Positions 47,482-58,107 are shown, numbered from the stretch's first letter. The stretch is 64,000 bases of DNA from Nostoc cf. commune SO-36 (GCF_023734775.1 NZ_AP025732.1:5640501-5704500), one strand, 5' to 3'. Numbers and translations are program-made. Notes: generated by a model not told the origin, from the letters alone.

Positions 47482-48267
47482 TTATGCAGACCAATAATTC
47501 TCGCCTTCAGGGAGGGTGAGAATTTCAACACCATCTTCAGTTACAGCTAAAGTATGCTCACATTGAGCAGAAAGCTTGCGATCGCGCGTTACCGCAGTCC
47601 ACTTATCGCCCAGAACCTCAACTTCGTAAGTGCCTTCGTTAATCATTGGCTCAATAGTAAAAACCATCCCTGGTCTGAGACGCTTGCCCTTACCGCGTGT
47701 GCCATAGTGGGGAACATCCGGTGCAGTATGGAAAATGTTACTGATACCGTGTCCCACAAAATCTCGCACTACAGAAAAGCCTTGTCCTTCAGCATACTCT
47801 TGAATGGCTGCACCAATGTCGCCAATGCGTGCCCCAGGTTTCACTTCAGCAATACCCAGGCGCAAACACTCCTCTGTCACCTCTACCAGCTTCCTCGTTT
47901 TTGGGGAAGGAGTACCGACAAAAAATGTCTTGGATGTGTCGCCATGATAGCCCTCAACAATCGGCGTTACATCAATATTAATGATGTCACCTTCCTTCAG
48001 GATTTGTTTAGCGTTGGGAATGCCATGACAGATTACCTCATTTACACTGGTGCAAATCGATTTAGGATAACCCTTATAACCAAGAGGTGCGCTTTTTGCT
48101 CCATGCGCTTGCGTCCAACGTTCGGCTTCATCATTTAGTTCAAGAGTACTCACCCCTGGTTTCACAAACGGTTCCAAATGCTGGAGAAGTTTAGCTGCTA
48201 AACGCCCAGCTTGACGCATTTTGTCTAATTCTCGTTGGGATAAAATAACAATTAGTTCGGTTTTCAT
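47482..48267 (-). CDS. map: Type I methionine aminopeptidase
   Basis: 261 aa. Substrate and metal-ligand regions are visible: CHGIPNAKQILKEGDIINID, DVTPIVEGYHGDTSKTFFVG (two Asp ligands), RDFVGHGISNIFHTAPDVPH (His), VFTIEPMINEG (Glu) and CEHTLAVTEDGVEILT (Glu). It removes the initiator Met from nascent proteins. The start follows the oxidoreductase stop on the same strand by 10 bp, so the two are probably co-transcribed. Confidence 0.96.
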   Translation of the reverse strand: MKTELIVILSQRELDKMRQAGRLAAKLLQHLEPFVKPGVSTLELNDEAERWTQAHGAKSAPLGYKGYPKSICTSVNEVICHGIPNAKQILKEGDIINIDVTPIVEGYHGDTSKTFFVGTPSPKTRKLVEVTEECLRLGIAEVKPGARIGDIGAAIQEYAEGQGFSVVRDFVGHGISNIFHTAPDVPHYGTRGKGKRLRPGMVFTIEPMINEGTYEVEVLGDKWTAVTRDRKLSAQCEHTLAVTEDGVEILTLPEGENYWSA

Positions 48268-48277
48268 TAACTTTTAT

Positions 48278-49282
48278 CTAGATATCTTTCATAAACATAG
48301 TTAAGCCTGTTTGTGCAGCTCTTTGTGCAGCATCAGCAACCTTTAGGGTATACAAGCTCTCCTCTGGAGTAACATACAAAGGAGTGCCATCAAAAAGATG
48401 GTCTAACACCATACTTGTGTCTTTGGCGAACAAACCCCGGCGAGGGCCAACCTCTATAGGTGTTGTTTCCCCTGGCTGGATAAAAATTCCTGTGTCGCCA
48501 TCAAAAATTAGACCACCTTTTTCACCGTGAACTTCAAACTTGCGTTGTGATTGCCAAATACTTTCACCTTTGCCATAGACTACTTGGGCTAAAAGTCCAC
48601 TGTTAAATGACAGTTCACTAGTGCAGAAACAGGTTTGGTAGTATTCCGGTTCTATTTCCCAATATCGCTGGTGACAGTTAACTGTAAATACTTTACCAAA
48701 TAAATCGGTGAGACGATGTAGGCGAGACAGCGCCCCCATTAAGGGAAAACCGAACAACTCGTGGTTATAAGTCCATTTGCGGGGTGCAGGATTCTGGGGA
48801 TTGATGGTGCTGTAGCGAACATAAAACACCTCACCAACTTTAGCTAAGTTTTGCTTCAAGGCTTGATGCAAACCACCCAAAAGTTCTAGGTGTTCGACGT
48901 GCAGCAGTTTTTGTTGGGCTTTGGCTAAGGCAATAAGTTCTTCTGCTTCGAATACATCCAACGAAAGAGGATACTCTACGATTACATGTTTGCCGTTGGT
49001 AAGTGCTGCACGAGCGATCGCACCATGATCTCGATTAATAGTACAGATCACCACTAGGTCGATATCTTCACGCTCTACTAACTCTTGCCAAGAACTCAAC
49101 ACTTCAATCTGATACTCTTTGGCAAAGGATTCGGTTTTTTCTGGGCTATGACCAACAACTGCAACTAAATGCGATCGCTCATCACGGAGCAATGCCTCAG
49201 CTCGAAATTTTGCCGCATACCCAGTACCTACCAAACCTACACGCACTCTTGCTTTTTCCAAAGCTGCTCCTGAATTATACAT
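48278..49282 (-). CDS. Gfo/Idh/MocA-family oxidoreductase
   Basis: 334 aa. The N-terminal Rossmann fold is clear (VRVGLVGTGYAAKFRAEALL), and VICTINRDHGAIARAALTNG and HVIVEYPLSLDVFEAEELI match the NAD(P)-binding and active-site segment. The usual catalytic EKP is replaced by EYP, so classical dehydrogenase activity is uncertain. The C-terminal sheet domain carries EVHGEKGGLIFDGDTG. Upstream partner of map, 10 bp apart. Some cyanobacterial relatives are linked to pigment metabolism (biliverdin reductase-like), but nothing here decides that. Confidence 0.82.
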   Translation of the reverse strand: MYNSGAALEKARVRVGLVGTGYAAKFRAEALLRDERSHLVAVVGHSPEKTESFAKEYQIEVLSSWQELVEREDIDLVVICTINRDHGAIARAALTNGKHVIVEYPLSLDVFEAEELIALAKAQQKLLHVEHLELLGGLHQALKQNLAKVGEVFYVRYSTINPQNPAPRKWTYNHELFGFPLMGALSRLHRLTDLFGKVFTVNCHQRYWEIEPEYYQTCFCTSELSFNSGLLAQVVYGKGESIWQSQRKFEVHGEKGGLIFDGDTGIFIQPGETTPIEVGPRRGLFAKDTSMVLDHLFDGTPLYVTPEESLYTLKVADAAQRAAQTGLTMFMKDI

Positions 49283-49497
49283 GATTCTCGCTGGTTCTCT
49301 TTTTGATCTTCTCTCTTCATGGGGTTCACCAGTCTAGACTCTACAACATTCGTCTTACGCCCTCAAGGACGAACAAGACTTTATTTGAAGGTAGGCAGAA
49401 GTACGTATACTCAAAATGGCAGACTTCAAAAGAAAAGCCCTCTTTTTTTAAGCTGAGACTCCATAAGATAAAATAAAAGCTTTGTCAAAGTTAGAGT

Positions 49498-49526
49498 AAT
49501 GACTAATGACTAATGACTAATGACAA
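49498..49526. repeat. TAATGAC heptamer repeats
   Basis: Four tandem heptamers lie immediately before the start codon of the broken histidine kinase, where a ribosome site would be expected. Confidence 0.75.
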
Positions 49527-50801
49527 ATGTTTGATCGTAGCCGTCGTAATCTCGCTCACTGGTTCGCCCTGTCAATGGGTGGAATTTTGTTCGCTTTTGC
49601 AGGGGTGGGCTATTGTCTGAGTGTAGAAGAACAGTTGCGAGTTTTTGACGACGAACTTTTTTCACAAAGTAAAGTTTTTGCTGCCAAGACTCAATACTCG
49701 CTTTATCAAAGTCAATGGAGAAATCAGCACAGCAAAACTCCCATAGAAAACGGAGCATCTTTAAATGGCGGACTAATATATGCGCGATGGTACAACTCTG
49801 ATAAACAACTTTTGCAATTATATCGGTTCATCGGGTAACACCAGTTGACAGCAGAACCAGGATTTCAAACGCTACAACTACCACTAGGTAGTGAATATTT
49901 GATAAGAACCTGGGTTCGCCAAGTCACAATTCCTATTTTTGAAGATAAGCGGCTCATTGGCTACTTCCAAGCAGCAGTGCCAATGAACTCTCTACGCGTT
50001 AACCTGAACCAAGCCCGCTTGTTTTTAACTTTTGGGGTTCCTGTGACGTTTGGTGTAATTGGTCATTACAGGTTGGTTTTTGGGCGGGTTGGCAATGCGA
50101 CCGAGCCTCCGTGCTTATCAGCAGTTGCAGCGATTTACAGCCGATGCTTCCCATGAATTACGTACACCCGTTGCTACAGTATTAAGCAATGCCCAAGTTG
50201 CCTTGATGCCCCCCGAAGACCCCTTGGAGCAAAGATTGCGGTTGCAAAATATTGCCCAAACTGCTAAGTCCATGAGTACGCTGATCAATGATTTGCTTTT
50301 TTTGTCGCGTCATAATGGCTCCCTTGCGGAAACCGGATTAACACCTGTTGATTTGTGTGAGATATTGCGATCGCTTGCTCAGCGAGTTCTCAGCCCTTGC
50401 TCCTGACCAAAATCTCAATTTCAATGCTCACCTTCCAGAGCATCCCATTCATGTTAAAAGCCGATGCTACTTTGCTCAAACAAGCTGTGATTATCTTCTA
50501 ACTAATGCCTTCAAGTACACACCAGCAGATGGTAAGGTAGAATTAAATCTTTTTACCCAGTCTCCACTGTGCGGTAATTCAGGTCAAAGACAACGGAATT
50601 GGTATTCCGTCCACTGATTTGCCACACATATTTGATCGTTTTTATCGTGTAGATACTGTTCGATCTCGGCAAACAGGTGGCTTTGGACTTGGACTTGCTA
50701 TCGCTCAACAAATTGTGCAACGATATGGAGGGCAAATTACTGTAAATAGTATTCTAGGTGAAGGCTCCACATTTCAAATTAGCCTTCCTCTAAAACTTTG
50801 A
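49527..50801 (+). pseudogene. Sensor histidine kinase with several lesions
   Basis: Pieces of one kinase lie in order: a membrane-anchored sensor (WFALSMGGILFAFAGVGYCL), an in-frame TAA at 49836-49838, more sensor sequence, then a +1 shift near 50065 into GWFLGGLAMRPSL. The H-box FTADASHELRTPVATVLSNA follows. Another shift occurs near 50385, then two near-compensating shifts around 50455-50505 (N-box LLTNAFKYTP). A further shift near 50570 leads into VKDNGIGIPSTDLPHIFDRF and GGFGLGLAIAQQIVQRYGG. With one nonsense codon and at least five shifts it is dead. No response regulator adjoins. Confidence 0.92.
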
Positions 50802-50803
50802 GA

Positions 50804-51508
50804 TTATTTTTCCCTATAACCTCCAGCATAGTTAATTACACAGATTGTTCTATATAATTTGTGAGTTCCATAAGCAACGCCAGAGACTTTAAAAGCACCG
50901 TTGAAAATGTTTTTTCGATGACCGCGATCGGGCACACCATCATCAATAATTAACTGCATGACGATATCTTGAGCCGTGTTTGGCCCATAACTGATATTTT
51001 CGCCTGCGGTTGTTAACCATGTACCATAACGGTTAATGCGAGTAAAAGGGTTGCTACCATCGCTACCATCATGGCCTAAAGCACCTTTTGGCCCTTGGTC
51101 TTTAATGTGGTCTTTTGCTCCTAAAGACATACCCTTAGATGCACTCAAGGCTCCCACGGGACGCGCTGATTTCAAAAATGCGATCGCCTCATCGACTGCT
51201 TTAACTCCTTCTTGAGTTCGCAAATAGGTATTATTAGAAATTTTGACTCGGTTTCCCTCAAAGCGCTTTCTATAGTTTTGCAGAATCGGGAGATATGACT
51301 TGGGATTTGTTCTAACTTTATTTGTTTCAACAATTACCTGTTGTTCCAACGGTGTAAGGTAACTTGCTTTTGCTAACAAAGTTGGACTAGTTTGTTTAAC
51401 TACTGCGGGGCTAGGTTTGGCTACAGACGGGTTAGATTGAAATAGTTGATCTGAGCAGCCGAATATCAAGGCTATTGGCAAAAATACCCAAAATTTTAGG
51501 CGATGCAT
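50804..51508 (-). CDS. CAP/SCP-domain lipoprotein
   Basis: 234 aa. A lipobox at LPIALIFGC marks lipid attachment. A Ser/Pro-rich linker precedes a CAP domain: [79 protein letters not shown] and [20 protein letters not shown]. The conserved His/Glu ligands (LGHDG, AGENI, RGHRKN) are present. Bacterial CAP proteins are exported, and most lack a known activity. Convergent with the dead histidine kinase, three bases apart. Confidence 0.88.
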   Translation of the reverse strand: MHRLKFWVFLPIALIFGCSDQLFQSNPSVAKPSPAVVKQTSPTLLAKASYLTPLEQQVIVETNKVRTNPKSYLPILQNYRKRFEGNRVKISNNTYLRTQEGVKAVDEAIAFLKSARPVGALSASKGMSLGAKDHIKDQGPKGALGHDGSDGSNPFTRINRYGTWLTTAGENISYGPNTAQDIVMQLIIDDGVPDRGHRKNIFNGAFKVSGVAYGTHKLYRTICVINYAGGYREK

Positions 51509-51702
51509 TCATTACCTCAGAATTTTTCTCTGGATTAATTTAGGGAATTAGAAGAAATAAGAATTTTCAACGCACAGATAAGTCTATAAACGCTTCTGCC
51601 GTTAGAAACTATCTTAGAACCTAAGTCAGTTCATCAAACGAAAGCGCAGATTAACGCCCCACTAATATAGATAAAGTTGCAATCGCCTTTGTTCCTAAAA
51701 TG

Positions 51703-52833
51703 TTACACTTTGAGAAACCAGCGTTGCCGATACATCAAAACACCAACAGCCCACCACAACAACACGGTGACTAGGGCAAATAATAGGGAACCATTCAGCG
51801 CCCTCTGCCCAAGATGTGCGAAAAAGTTCTGATAAATCCAATTGTAGGTACTGGGAACGTCTTTGCCACTGCCAATAGTGGTTTTCACTAAGATTTTAAT
51901 CAATAAAACCGATGCAACGAAAAGAGCGATCGCATTTAAGCCCATAATTTCAAAAGGTTTACTCCAACGACGAATTAGCCGTACTTCGATAAATTCATAA
52001 CAAGCTGCCAGCAACAGTAACGCCCAACCGCTAGTAAAGACTACATAAGAACTTGTCCACAGCTTTTTGTTGATGGGGAATGTCCACCCCCATGCCCAAC
52101 CAATAATTAAGCAACCAACTCCAAATAATGCTAAACCTATACTTGTGCGTGACTGTACAGGTTGACTGCGTATCCATTGCCCAGTGAAGTAGCCAGCGAG
52201 AACGCTTACGATGGCGGGAATAGTACTGAAGAGTCCCTCTGGATCTCCCATAAAGTTGAAACTATCACCTTTATATAGATGTGCTTTGGGAATAATCAAA
52301 CGGTCAACATAAGCGCCAAAATTACCTTCCCGCGTCAGCACTCCCGCGCCATATTCTGGCACTGGTAAATACATTATCGTTAACCAGTAACCGATGAGTA
52401 GCACTGCTGCTAATATCCATTGACCTTTACGCGACAGGTTGAGAACTATCAAAGAAGCCAGCAGATAGGTAATGCTGATGCGCTGCAACACTCCCATAAT
52501 GCGGATACTACTCAAATCAAAAGTCCAAACACCTTGATTCCAAAAGCCATTTAGTAGCAATCCCAAGGCAAAGAGAATGGCGGCACGGCGCAATATCCGC
52601 CAGTAAACAGCTGAGGTTGGTTTATTACCTTCGGTATACTTTGACAACGAGAAAGTCATTGCTACACCGATAATGAAGAGAAAGAAGGGAAATACCAAGT
52701 CGGTTGGTGTGCAGCCGTGCCAATTGGCGTGGGCTAAGGGAGGATATATATCATCTGCGACACCCGCCATATTGACGAGAATCATCGCAGCGATCGTGAT
52801 GCCGCGAAAAACATCCAATGAGGTCAAGCGCAT
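51703..52833 (-). CDS. NagX/HGSNAT-type membrane acyltransferase (DUF5009 group)
   Basis: 376 aa with about ten membrane helices. The N terminus (MRLTSLDVFRGITIAAMILV) and HANWHGCTPTDLVFPFFLF, with the conserved active-site-type His, match the heparan-alpha-glucosaminide N-acetyltransferase family and its bacterial NagX homologues. These move an acetyl group across the membrane onto amino sugars. Bacterial members are often linked to cell-wall sugar metabolism, but no such gene adjoins. Substrate not known. Confidence 0.85.
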   Translation of the reverse strand: MRLTSLDVFRGITIAAMILVNMAGVADDIYPPLAHANWHGCTPTDLVFPFFLFIIGVAMTFSLSKYTEGNKPTSAVYWRILRRAAILFALGLLLNGFWNQGVWTFDLSSIRIMGVLQRISITYLLASLIVLNLSRKGQWILAAVLLIGYWLTIMYLPVPEYGAGVLTREGNFGAYVDRLIIPKAHLYKGDSFNFMGDPEGLFSTIPAIVSVLAGYFTGQWIRSQPVQSRTSIGLALFGVGCLIIGWAWGWTFPINKKLWTSSYVVFTSGWALLLLAACYEFIEVRLIRRWSKPFEIMGLNAIALFVASVLLIKILVKTTIGSGKDVPSTYNWIYQNFFAHLGQRALNGSLLFALVTVLLWWAVGVLMYRQRWFLKV

Positions 52834-52951
52834 AAGCGGAATTTGGTGTTAGATGAGTATCTAAGCTACTCCGGTTGATGCAGGTAATCAAGCAAAATTT
52901 ATAAACTTGGATACAAGGTAAAATTTTGTTAAGTCATTACTACCATTTGCT

Positions 52952-53410
52952 ATGCCAATCAAAGTTGGAGATACAGCTCCTAATTTCAGTCTACCTGCTC
53001 AAAGCGGCTCAACAATTAGCCTCCAAGATTTTCGCGGCAAAAAAGCTGTTATTTTATATTTTTATCCCAAGGACGACACACCCGGATGTACGACTGAATC
53101 TTGCGCCTTTCGTGATCAGTATGAAGTCTTCAAAACTGCTGGCGCTGAAGTTGTCGGCGTGAGTTCTGATTCCATCGAATCTCACCAAAAATTTGCTGCG
53201 AAATACAATCTACCTTTTACTCTGTTAACTGACAAAGGCGACCAAGTACGGAAGCTATATGGCGCAACAGCAGCCTTTGGCTTGTTTCCTGGTCGCGTTA
53301 CTTACGTTATTGACCAACAGGGAGTTGTGCAATACGTGTTTGATTCAATGTTTAACTTTAAAGGTCATGTTGAAGAAGCGCTGAAAAGTTTGCAACAGAT
53401 TGCAAAATAG
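52952..53410 (+). CDS. bcp: Peroxiredoxin, Bcp/PrxQ type
   Basis: 152 aa. KVGDTAPNFSLPAQSGSTIS, FYPKDDTPGCTTESCAFRDQ with the peroxidatic Cys (PGCTTE) and the resolving Cys five residues later, and FTLLTDKGDQVRKLYGA are typical of PrxQ. It reduces hydrogen and alkyl peroxides with thioredoxin as donor. Preceded by an alternative frame only; monocistronic, divergent from the acyltransferase gene. Confidence 0.95.
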   Translation: MPIKVGDTAPNFSLPAQSGSTISLQDFRGKKAVILYFYPKDDTPGCTTESCAFRDQYEVFKTAGAEVVGVSSDSIESHQKFAAKYNLPFTLLTDKGDQVRKLYGATAAFGLFPGRVTYVIDQQGVVQYVFDSMFNFKGHVEEALKSLQQIAK

Positions 53411-53411
53411 G

Positions 53412-53527
53412 GAAATGGGCATTGGGAGTTGGGCATTGAGCATTGGGCATTGGACAATAATTAATATGCTCCCCATTCCCTATGCCCCATGCCCTATTCC
53501 CTATGCCCTATTCCCTATGCCCTATTT
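53412..53527. repeat. Inverted heptamer repeats between bcp and raiA
   Basis: GGGCATTGGG-type heptamers (53415-53450) face CCCTATGCCCTATTC-type heptamers (53470-53525), so the converging genes are separated by an imperfect inverted repeat. The block reaches the raiA stop codon. Confidence 0.75.
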
Positions 53528-54166
53528 AGAATGCGACTTTTCCGGCATGACAATATTAGCGTGGCTTGCCTTACCATTCTTGCCGTTAGTATGAGCATTA
53601 GCATTGCGGGGATGAATTACACCATAACCACCGTGGTTGCGTTCGTAAATTACATTAATCTCTCCAGTTTCAGAATTGTGGAACATATAAAAGTCGTGTC
53701 CCACGAGTTGTAGTTGTTCCAAGGCTTCTGCTACGGTCATCGGCGGCATGGAAAAATATTTGGTGCGGACGACTTCATTGGGCAATTCGGGGGTGCGATC
53801 GCCAATTAAATCTGTAACTACCGATTCTACAACAACGACTTCTTCTGGTTGAGGCTGAGTTTTCTGGTCTTGACGTCGTTCTTTATATTTCCGCAGTTGA
53901 CGGGCAATTTTATCTGCAACTAAGTCAATACTGGCGTATAAGTTTTCGCTACTTTCCTCGGCACGAATCACGCTACCATTAGCATAAATAGTTACTTCAG
54001 CCGCTTGTCTTGTATTAATTCGGGGGTTACGGGCGACGCTAAGATGCACATCCACTTCATTTGTAAGGCTTTGAAAGTGACTAACTGCTTTTTCAATCTT
54101 TTGATGTACATACTCACGAATCGCATCGGTGATTTCAATATTTTTGCCGTGGATGACAAGCTTCAT
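53522..54166 (-). CDS. lrtA: Long ribosome hibernation-promoting factor (LrtA/RaiA)
   Basis: About 214 aa from ATG 54166 ([20 protein letters not shown]). The frame to 54250 has an N-terminal extension without family support. The N-terminal domain (1-100) binds the 30S subunit. A charged linker ([15 protein letters not shown]) leads to the C-terminal dimerisation domain ([40 protein letters not shown]). It forms inactive 100S ribosome dimers in the dark or at rest. LrtA is light-repressed in other cyanobacteria through a long leader, which the 600-bp upstream gap could hold. Confidence 0.93.
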   Translation of the reverse strand: MKLVIHGKNIEITDAIREYVHQKIEKAVSHFQSLTNEVDVHLSVARNPRINTRQAAEVTIYANGSVIRAEESSENLYASIDLVADKIARQLRKYKERRQDQKTQPQPEEVVVVESVVTDLIGDRTPELPNEVVRTKYFSMPPMTVAEALEQLQLVGHDFYMFHNSETGEINVIYERNHGGYGVIHPRNANAHTNGKNGKASHANIVMPEKSHSK

Positions 54167-54792
54167 GTAATACTCTCCCGCTGAATATTTGGATGTATGA
54201 ATTTGCTTTGTATGAAAAGAAGTTGCGGTAAGCTCTATTACTCCCGCCAAAACAAATTGTGGACTATATTGTATTTACTGCTGGTAAGCTGTTTCTGAGC
54301 TTGCTGCATCTAAGTTGTTATCAAGTGTACCCTTGATTTGCCTCCTCATCTCTGCGCTGATATCCAATTGGATATCCACCTAGGACTCTTAAGTGAGGCA
54401 ATCTCAGTGGTAGCTACTCTGACTACCAACTTCAATAAAGCAACGCTTACAGAACTTTTGATACTTGCTCCTTCTGTGTTCGGTTGAGGTTTGCTTGCTG
54501 TTGTTTAATAATACAAGTCTTTGTGGAAGTTTGATTTTGTTTGTATTTCAAACAATCTTATGAAAATCATCAGCCAGTACATTCGTCTTTTCTTTATTGT
54601 CTTGGCATGATGCTTATTGCAGAGAATTCCTCCTAAAAACCTATTGAGGTTATATATTCAAGCTAGCACTTTGTATTTTCTAATGCATATTCCCTTGACT
54701 TTCCTTTAGAATCCTTTGCAAATCTTGACAATTGTTGATTTCAATCCTGAAACTTGCAATATATTTAGTCTTAAATACGGTTGAATTTTGGC
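54167..54792. promoter_or_regulatory. Long leader/promoter region shared by lrtA and lipB
   Basis: 626 bp without a gene between divergent lrtA and lipB. In unicellular cyanobacteria lrtA has a leader of some hundreds of bases that affects mRNA stability. A similar leader here is inferred from the gap alone; no specific structure was confirmed. Confidence 0.4.
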
Positions 54793-55488
54793 ATGATCCA
54801 TAGTAAAGAAGAACCGCACAAAAACAGTTGTTTGCTGTATAACCAAGGATTAATGCCTTACTTAGACGCTCATAAATGGCAGCGATCGCTCCTTACTGAG
54901 CGCATCCACGACCCCAATCTAGATGATGTGTTAATTTTGCTAGAACATCCACCTGTCTATACTTTGGGGCAAGGAAGCAACTCGGATTTTATCAAATTTG
55001 ATATTGACAAAACTCAATATGATGTGCATCGAATTGAACGAGGCGGCGAGGTGACTTATCATTGCCCCGGTCAACTAGTGGGGTATCCAATTTTAAATCT
55101 GCAACGTTATCGTAAAGACCTCCATTGGTACTTACGACAACTCGAAGAAGTAATAATTCGCGTATTGGCAGTTTATGGGTTGCAGGGACAAAGAATTCCG
55201 GCTTTTACTGGCGTTTGGCTACAAGGGCGAAAAGTTGCAGCTATTGGGATTAAAGTCAGCCGTTGGATTACCATGCACGGCTTTGCATTAAATGTTTGCC
55301 CAGATATGACAGGCTTTGAACGCATTGTACCCTGCGGTATTTCTGATAAACCTGTAGGCAGTTTAGCCGAATGGATTCCAGAAATTACCTGCCAAGAAGT
55401 GCGTTTTTATGTAGCACAGTCTTTTGCAGAAGTCTTTGGTGTGGAATTAGTCGAGTCTCAGCTTGAAGGATTTTTCCAGTCTGAGTAA
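54793..55488 (+). CDS. lipB: Lipoyl(octanoyl) transferase
   Basis: About 231 aa from ATG 54793; a TTG four codons upstream is less likely. Catalytic motifs: [39 protein letters not shown] (catalytic Lys) and [18 protein letters not shown] (catalytic Cys). It moves octanoate from acyl carrier protein to lipoyl domains, the first step of lipoate assembly in the cytoplasm. LipA is not in the window. Confidence 0.96.
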   Translation: MIHSKEEPHKNSCLLYNQGLMPYLDAHKWQRSLLTERIHDPNLDDVLILLEHPPVYTLGQGSNSDFIKFDIDKTQYDVHRIERGGEVTYHCPGQLVGYPILNLQRYRKDLHWYLRQLEEVIIRVLAVYGLQGQRIPAFTGVWLQGRKVAAIGIKVSRWITMHGFALNVCPDMTGFERIVPCGISDKPVGSLAEWIPEITCQEVRFYVAQSFAEVFGVELVESQLEGFFQSE

Positions 55489-55671
55489 GTTCAGATTCTA
55501 ATTATGTAACAAATACTATAGCAGTCCGATTTAAATTGTGAGACACTGATGAGAGTAGTTTATATTTAATAGTAAAAAAATAACTATTTAACTGCGGTTA
55601 TTAAAGCTAAAATCCGATTATTTACAAATTTATATACTAACTTTTTACAGCTGTCAAGCACAACTTTGCGC

Positions 55672-55872
55672 GTGAATTACTCAAATAATCTCCAGGTATA
55701 TGCCCCATCGTTAACGTCTTTGAGAGAACGTGATTGGACAGCTTTGATAGAACTATTTGATAGGGACGACGGTGATGAAATTGAAGCCGACATCCATAGT
55801 AGTTTAATTTGGCTGATACCTGAACCTTGTTGGGAAGACGATCCCTTTGATTTCTTACGCGAGTATCTTTGA
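55672..55872 (+). CDS. Small acidic hypothetical protein
   Basis: About 66 aa from GTG 55672 (or TTG 55666). The C-terminal half is acidic and looks constrained (WTALIELFDRDDGDEIEADI, WLIPEPCWEDDPFDFLREYL). Not recognised. No Shine-Dalgarno stands out. It could be a real small protein, but the evidence is only composition. Confidence 0.4.
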   Translation: MNYSNNLQVYAPSLTSLRERDWTALIELFDRDDGDEIEADIHSSLIWLIPEPCWEDDPFDFLREYL

Positions 55873-55984
55873 TGCGATCGCAAGAGTTGCCACACCGTCT
55901 AATTTAATTCCAGTTGTTGGCATAAGGCAGGGAGCAAGGAGCAGCAAGGAGAATAAGCAATGCTCCATGATCCATACCTAATAA

Positions 55985-56614
55985 CTAATTTCTACCTAAC
56001 CATTTTTGACCATCTAATCGCTGAACTAACCCAAATACCAACAAATCGAGGGTAATTTTGCGCTCATCGATTAAGAATGACTCAAGAGTGCTTGGTTTTT
56101 TGCCTTCATTGCAGGAAAATCCCTTTTTCCCTTGAATATCTTCTTCGGGGAAATACACGTTAAACTGACGCCGACCCTTTTCCGACCAACTACCGATAAT
56201 TTGCCAGCATTCTTCGGCAGATTCAAAGCCAGTGATTGGAACCTTTTGCTTGGCAAAAGACACCTCTAAATCTTGCACACCTTGTTGAGCGATCGCTTTT
56301 TGTAAAGCTGGCAAGTAGTCTTGCTCGATAAATTCTACAAATGGCTTATCTTCAACAGATGGGGCTTTTTCTTTTTTGGCGGCTTTAGCTGCGGCTGCGG
56401 GTTTTTCTCCTGTTGCTGCGGCAGCTGGTTTAGCAGCATTGGGATTATCTTCGGGGTTTGCCGTTTTCGGGTCTGGCGTGTTAGCAGTAGGAAGGTCTGT
56501 GGCTTCTGGTGAATCTGTACTAGGAGCGTGTTCTTCAGCCACACTGGGAGCTTGCTTGTCAACAGTGCTGGGAGCTACTTCTCCCGCTTGATTGTGATTG
56601 GTTGGGTCTGCCAT
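55985..56614 (-). CDS. DUF2996 protein
   Basis: 209 aa. The first 95 residues are disordered, rich in Ala, Pro, Lys and Glu (AKPAAAATGEKPAAAAKAAK). The C-terminal 110 residues (EDKPFVEFIEQDYLPALQKA, DLEVSFAKQKVPITG, CWQIIGSWSEKGRRQFNVYF, ERKITLDLLVFGLVQRL) match the DUF2996 family, found in cyanobacteria and plastid-bearing eukaryotes. Function unknown; no transmembrane segment. Monocistronic. Confidence 0.85.
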   Translation of the reverse strand: MADPTNHNQAGEVAPSTVDKQAPSVAEEHAPSTDSPEATDLPTANTPDPKTANPEDNPNAAKPAAAATGEKPAAAAKAAKKEKAPSVEDKPFVEFIEQDYLPALQKAIAQQGVQDLEVSFAKQKVPITGFESAEECWQIIGSWSEKGRRQFNVYFPEEDIQGKKGFSCNEGKKPSTLESFLIDERKITLDLLVFGLVQRLDGQKWLGRN

Positions 56615-56774
56615 TGCTCAGGTCAATCCTTTAATCTAGCTTTTGGAGCGATCGCTCACCTTGATGTATCGGGTATTTTTATTTTGACATACTAGGGCAG
56701 AAGGGTAAAAATAACTGTGCAGTTAGAAATAAAGTCAAGGCTTAGGATATAAGCTTTCTTCCCCTTTGCCTTCT

Positions 56775-57851
56775 TCAAATTCCCTTGAATCCCATCCCAC
56801 TTTCTACCTCTTGCTGCGCTGGAGTAGAACTTATCTTGTCAGATGCAACTGTCCTAGAAGTCTTATACTTAGTGCCAACTTGACTCAAGAATATGCCTAC
56901 TAAAATTAAGCTACCACCAATATATTGAGGTAGGGTAGGAGCTTCACCCAAAATAAAATAGGCTGCTATAATCCCGACAACTGGGCTAAAAGAGCTAACT
57001 AAGGAAGCCATAGATACAGTAGAAGTTTTCAAGCCTTTAACCCAAAAAGACTGTCCTACAACTACAATCAAACCGCCATAAAGAAACATCCATTGCCACA
57101 AAAATGGTGAGAGAACACCAGCGAAATGATCGCTGCCATAAAGGACTAAAGCAATGAAAAAAAAGATTACGGTTCCGAGTGCAGTCCGAAAAATATTATA
57201 GATTCCTAGGGGTATTTGAGAGAGGTGTTTCTTGCCAATAATTGTGGAAGCGGCAGTAGCCACTGATGCTGCTACTGCCAAAATCTCTCCTATGCCCAAA
57301 CCAAAACCTCCCATGTTCATCATGGCTTCTGTTGGAGGTTGAAGGATAATAGTTAGAATAACGCCGATAAATGCTGCGATCGCTCCAATAAATTCCCAAA
57401 TATTTACCCGTTCTCTTAATAACCAGACTGATAAAGCCAGAGTTAGAGGCGGTTCTAAACGTCCAACCAAGATGATATTGTTCAGTTCTGTGAGTGCCAG
57501 TGCCTGGAAAATTAAACCAGGGGCTAACGCTCCTGATAAAATAGCTACTACCGTTAAACTGACCCAATCCTTCCTTGAGAGTTGCTTCAAATTAGCTTTG
57601 TTCCACTGTCGCCCATAGATTAGGATCAGCAATATCAAGGCACAAAGGTTTCCCACAAATAAAACATTGCACAAAGAAATCGGATTGCTTAACTTGCCGC
57701 CGTAGGCATCGCCTATTAAGTGTTGAGCGCCAATTTCTGTTAACTTCCGGGTAACTGCACCGGATGCTGCAAAAATTAGCATTGCTAGCCAGAGATATGT
57801 TTGTCCCGAAATTCTAGGGGTTAGGCGATGTGCTTTTCTGGGTCTAGTCAC
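56775..57851 (-). CDS. EamA/DMT-family transporter
   Basis: 358 aa with ten hydrophobic segments in two EamA halves. The first half ends LEPPLTLALSVWLLRERVNI; the second carries SMASLVSSFSPVVGIIAAYF and PQYIGGSLILVGIFLSQVG. It belongs to the drug/metabolite transporter superfamily of the inner membrane; substrate not predictable. The start appears to be GTG at 57851, and a downstream start cannot be excluded. Confidence 0.88.
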   Translation of the reverse strand: MTRPRKAHRLTPRISGQTYLWLAMLIFAASGAVTRKLTEIGAQHLIGDAYGGKLSNPISLCNVLFVGNLCALILLILIYGRQWNKANLKQLSRKDWVSLTVVAILSGALAPGLIFQALALTELNNIILVGRLEPPLTLALSVWLLRERVNIWEFIGAIAAFIGVILTIILQPPTEAMMNMGGFGLGIGEILAVAASVATAASTIIGKKHLSQIPLGIYNIFRTALGTVIFFFIALVLYGSDHFAGVLSPFLWQWMFLYGGLIVVVGQSFWVKGLKTSTVSMASLVSSFSPVVGIIAAYFILGEAPTLPQYIGGSLILVGIFLSQVGTKYKTSRTVASDKISSTPAQQEVESGMGFKGI

Positions 57852-58107
57852 AATAAGATTACTGCAATGAAAGCATTGCTTATTATATTAAGTTACCCTC
57901 ATGCACTTCCAAATGAGGTTTTGTTGAGAAAATACTTAAAATATACTGTGACTTCCAGCTACCATCTTTCCCTGAGAAAATGCTGAGAATTAACTAAATT
58001 TTCTCTGGGGATAAATTCATGAAAATAATGGCTTAGTTTCAATAAACTCTAAGTCCCAAGTGAGATGCTTTGGATGTTCGGGATAAAACAGAAAAGAGAA
58101 GTAACAA

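Noticed and set aside
49527..50801. Five separate small genes
   Set aside because: The fragments are consecutive parts of one histidine kinase; they are read as a single pseudogene.
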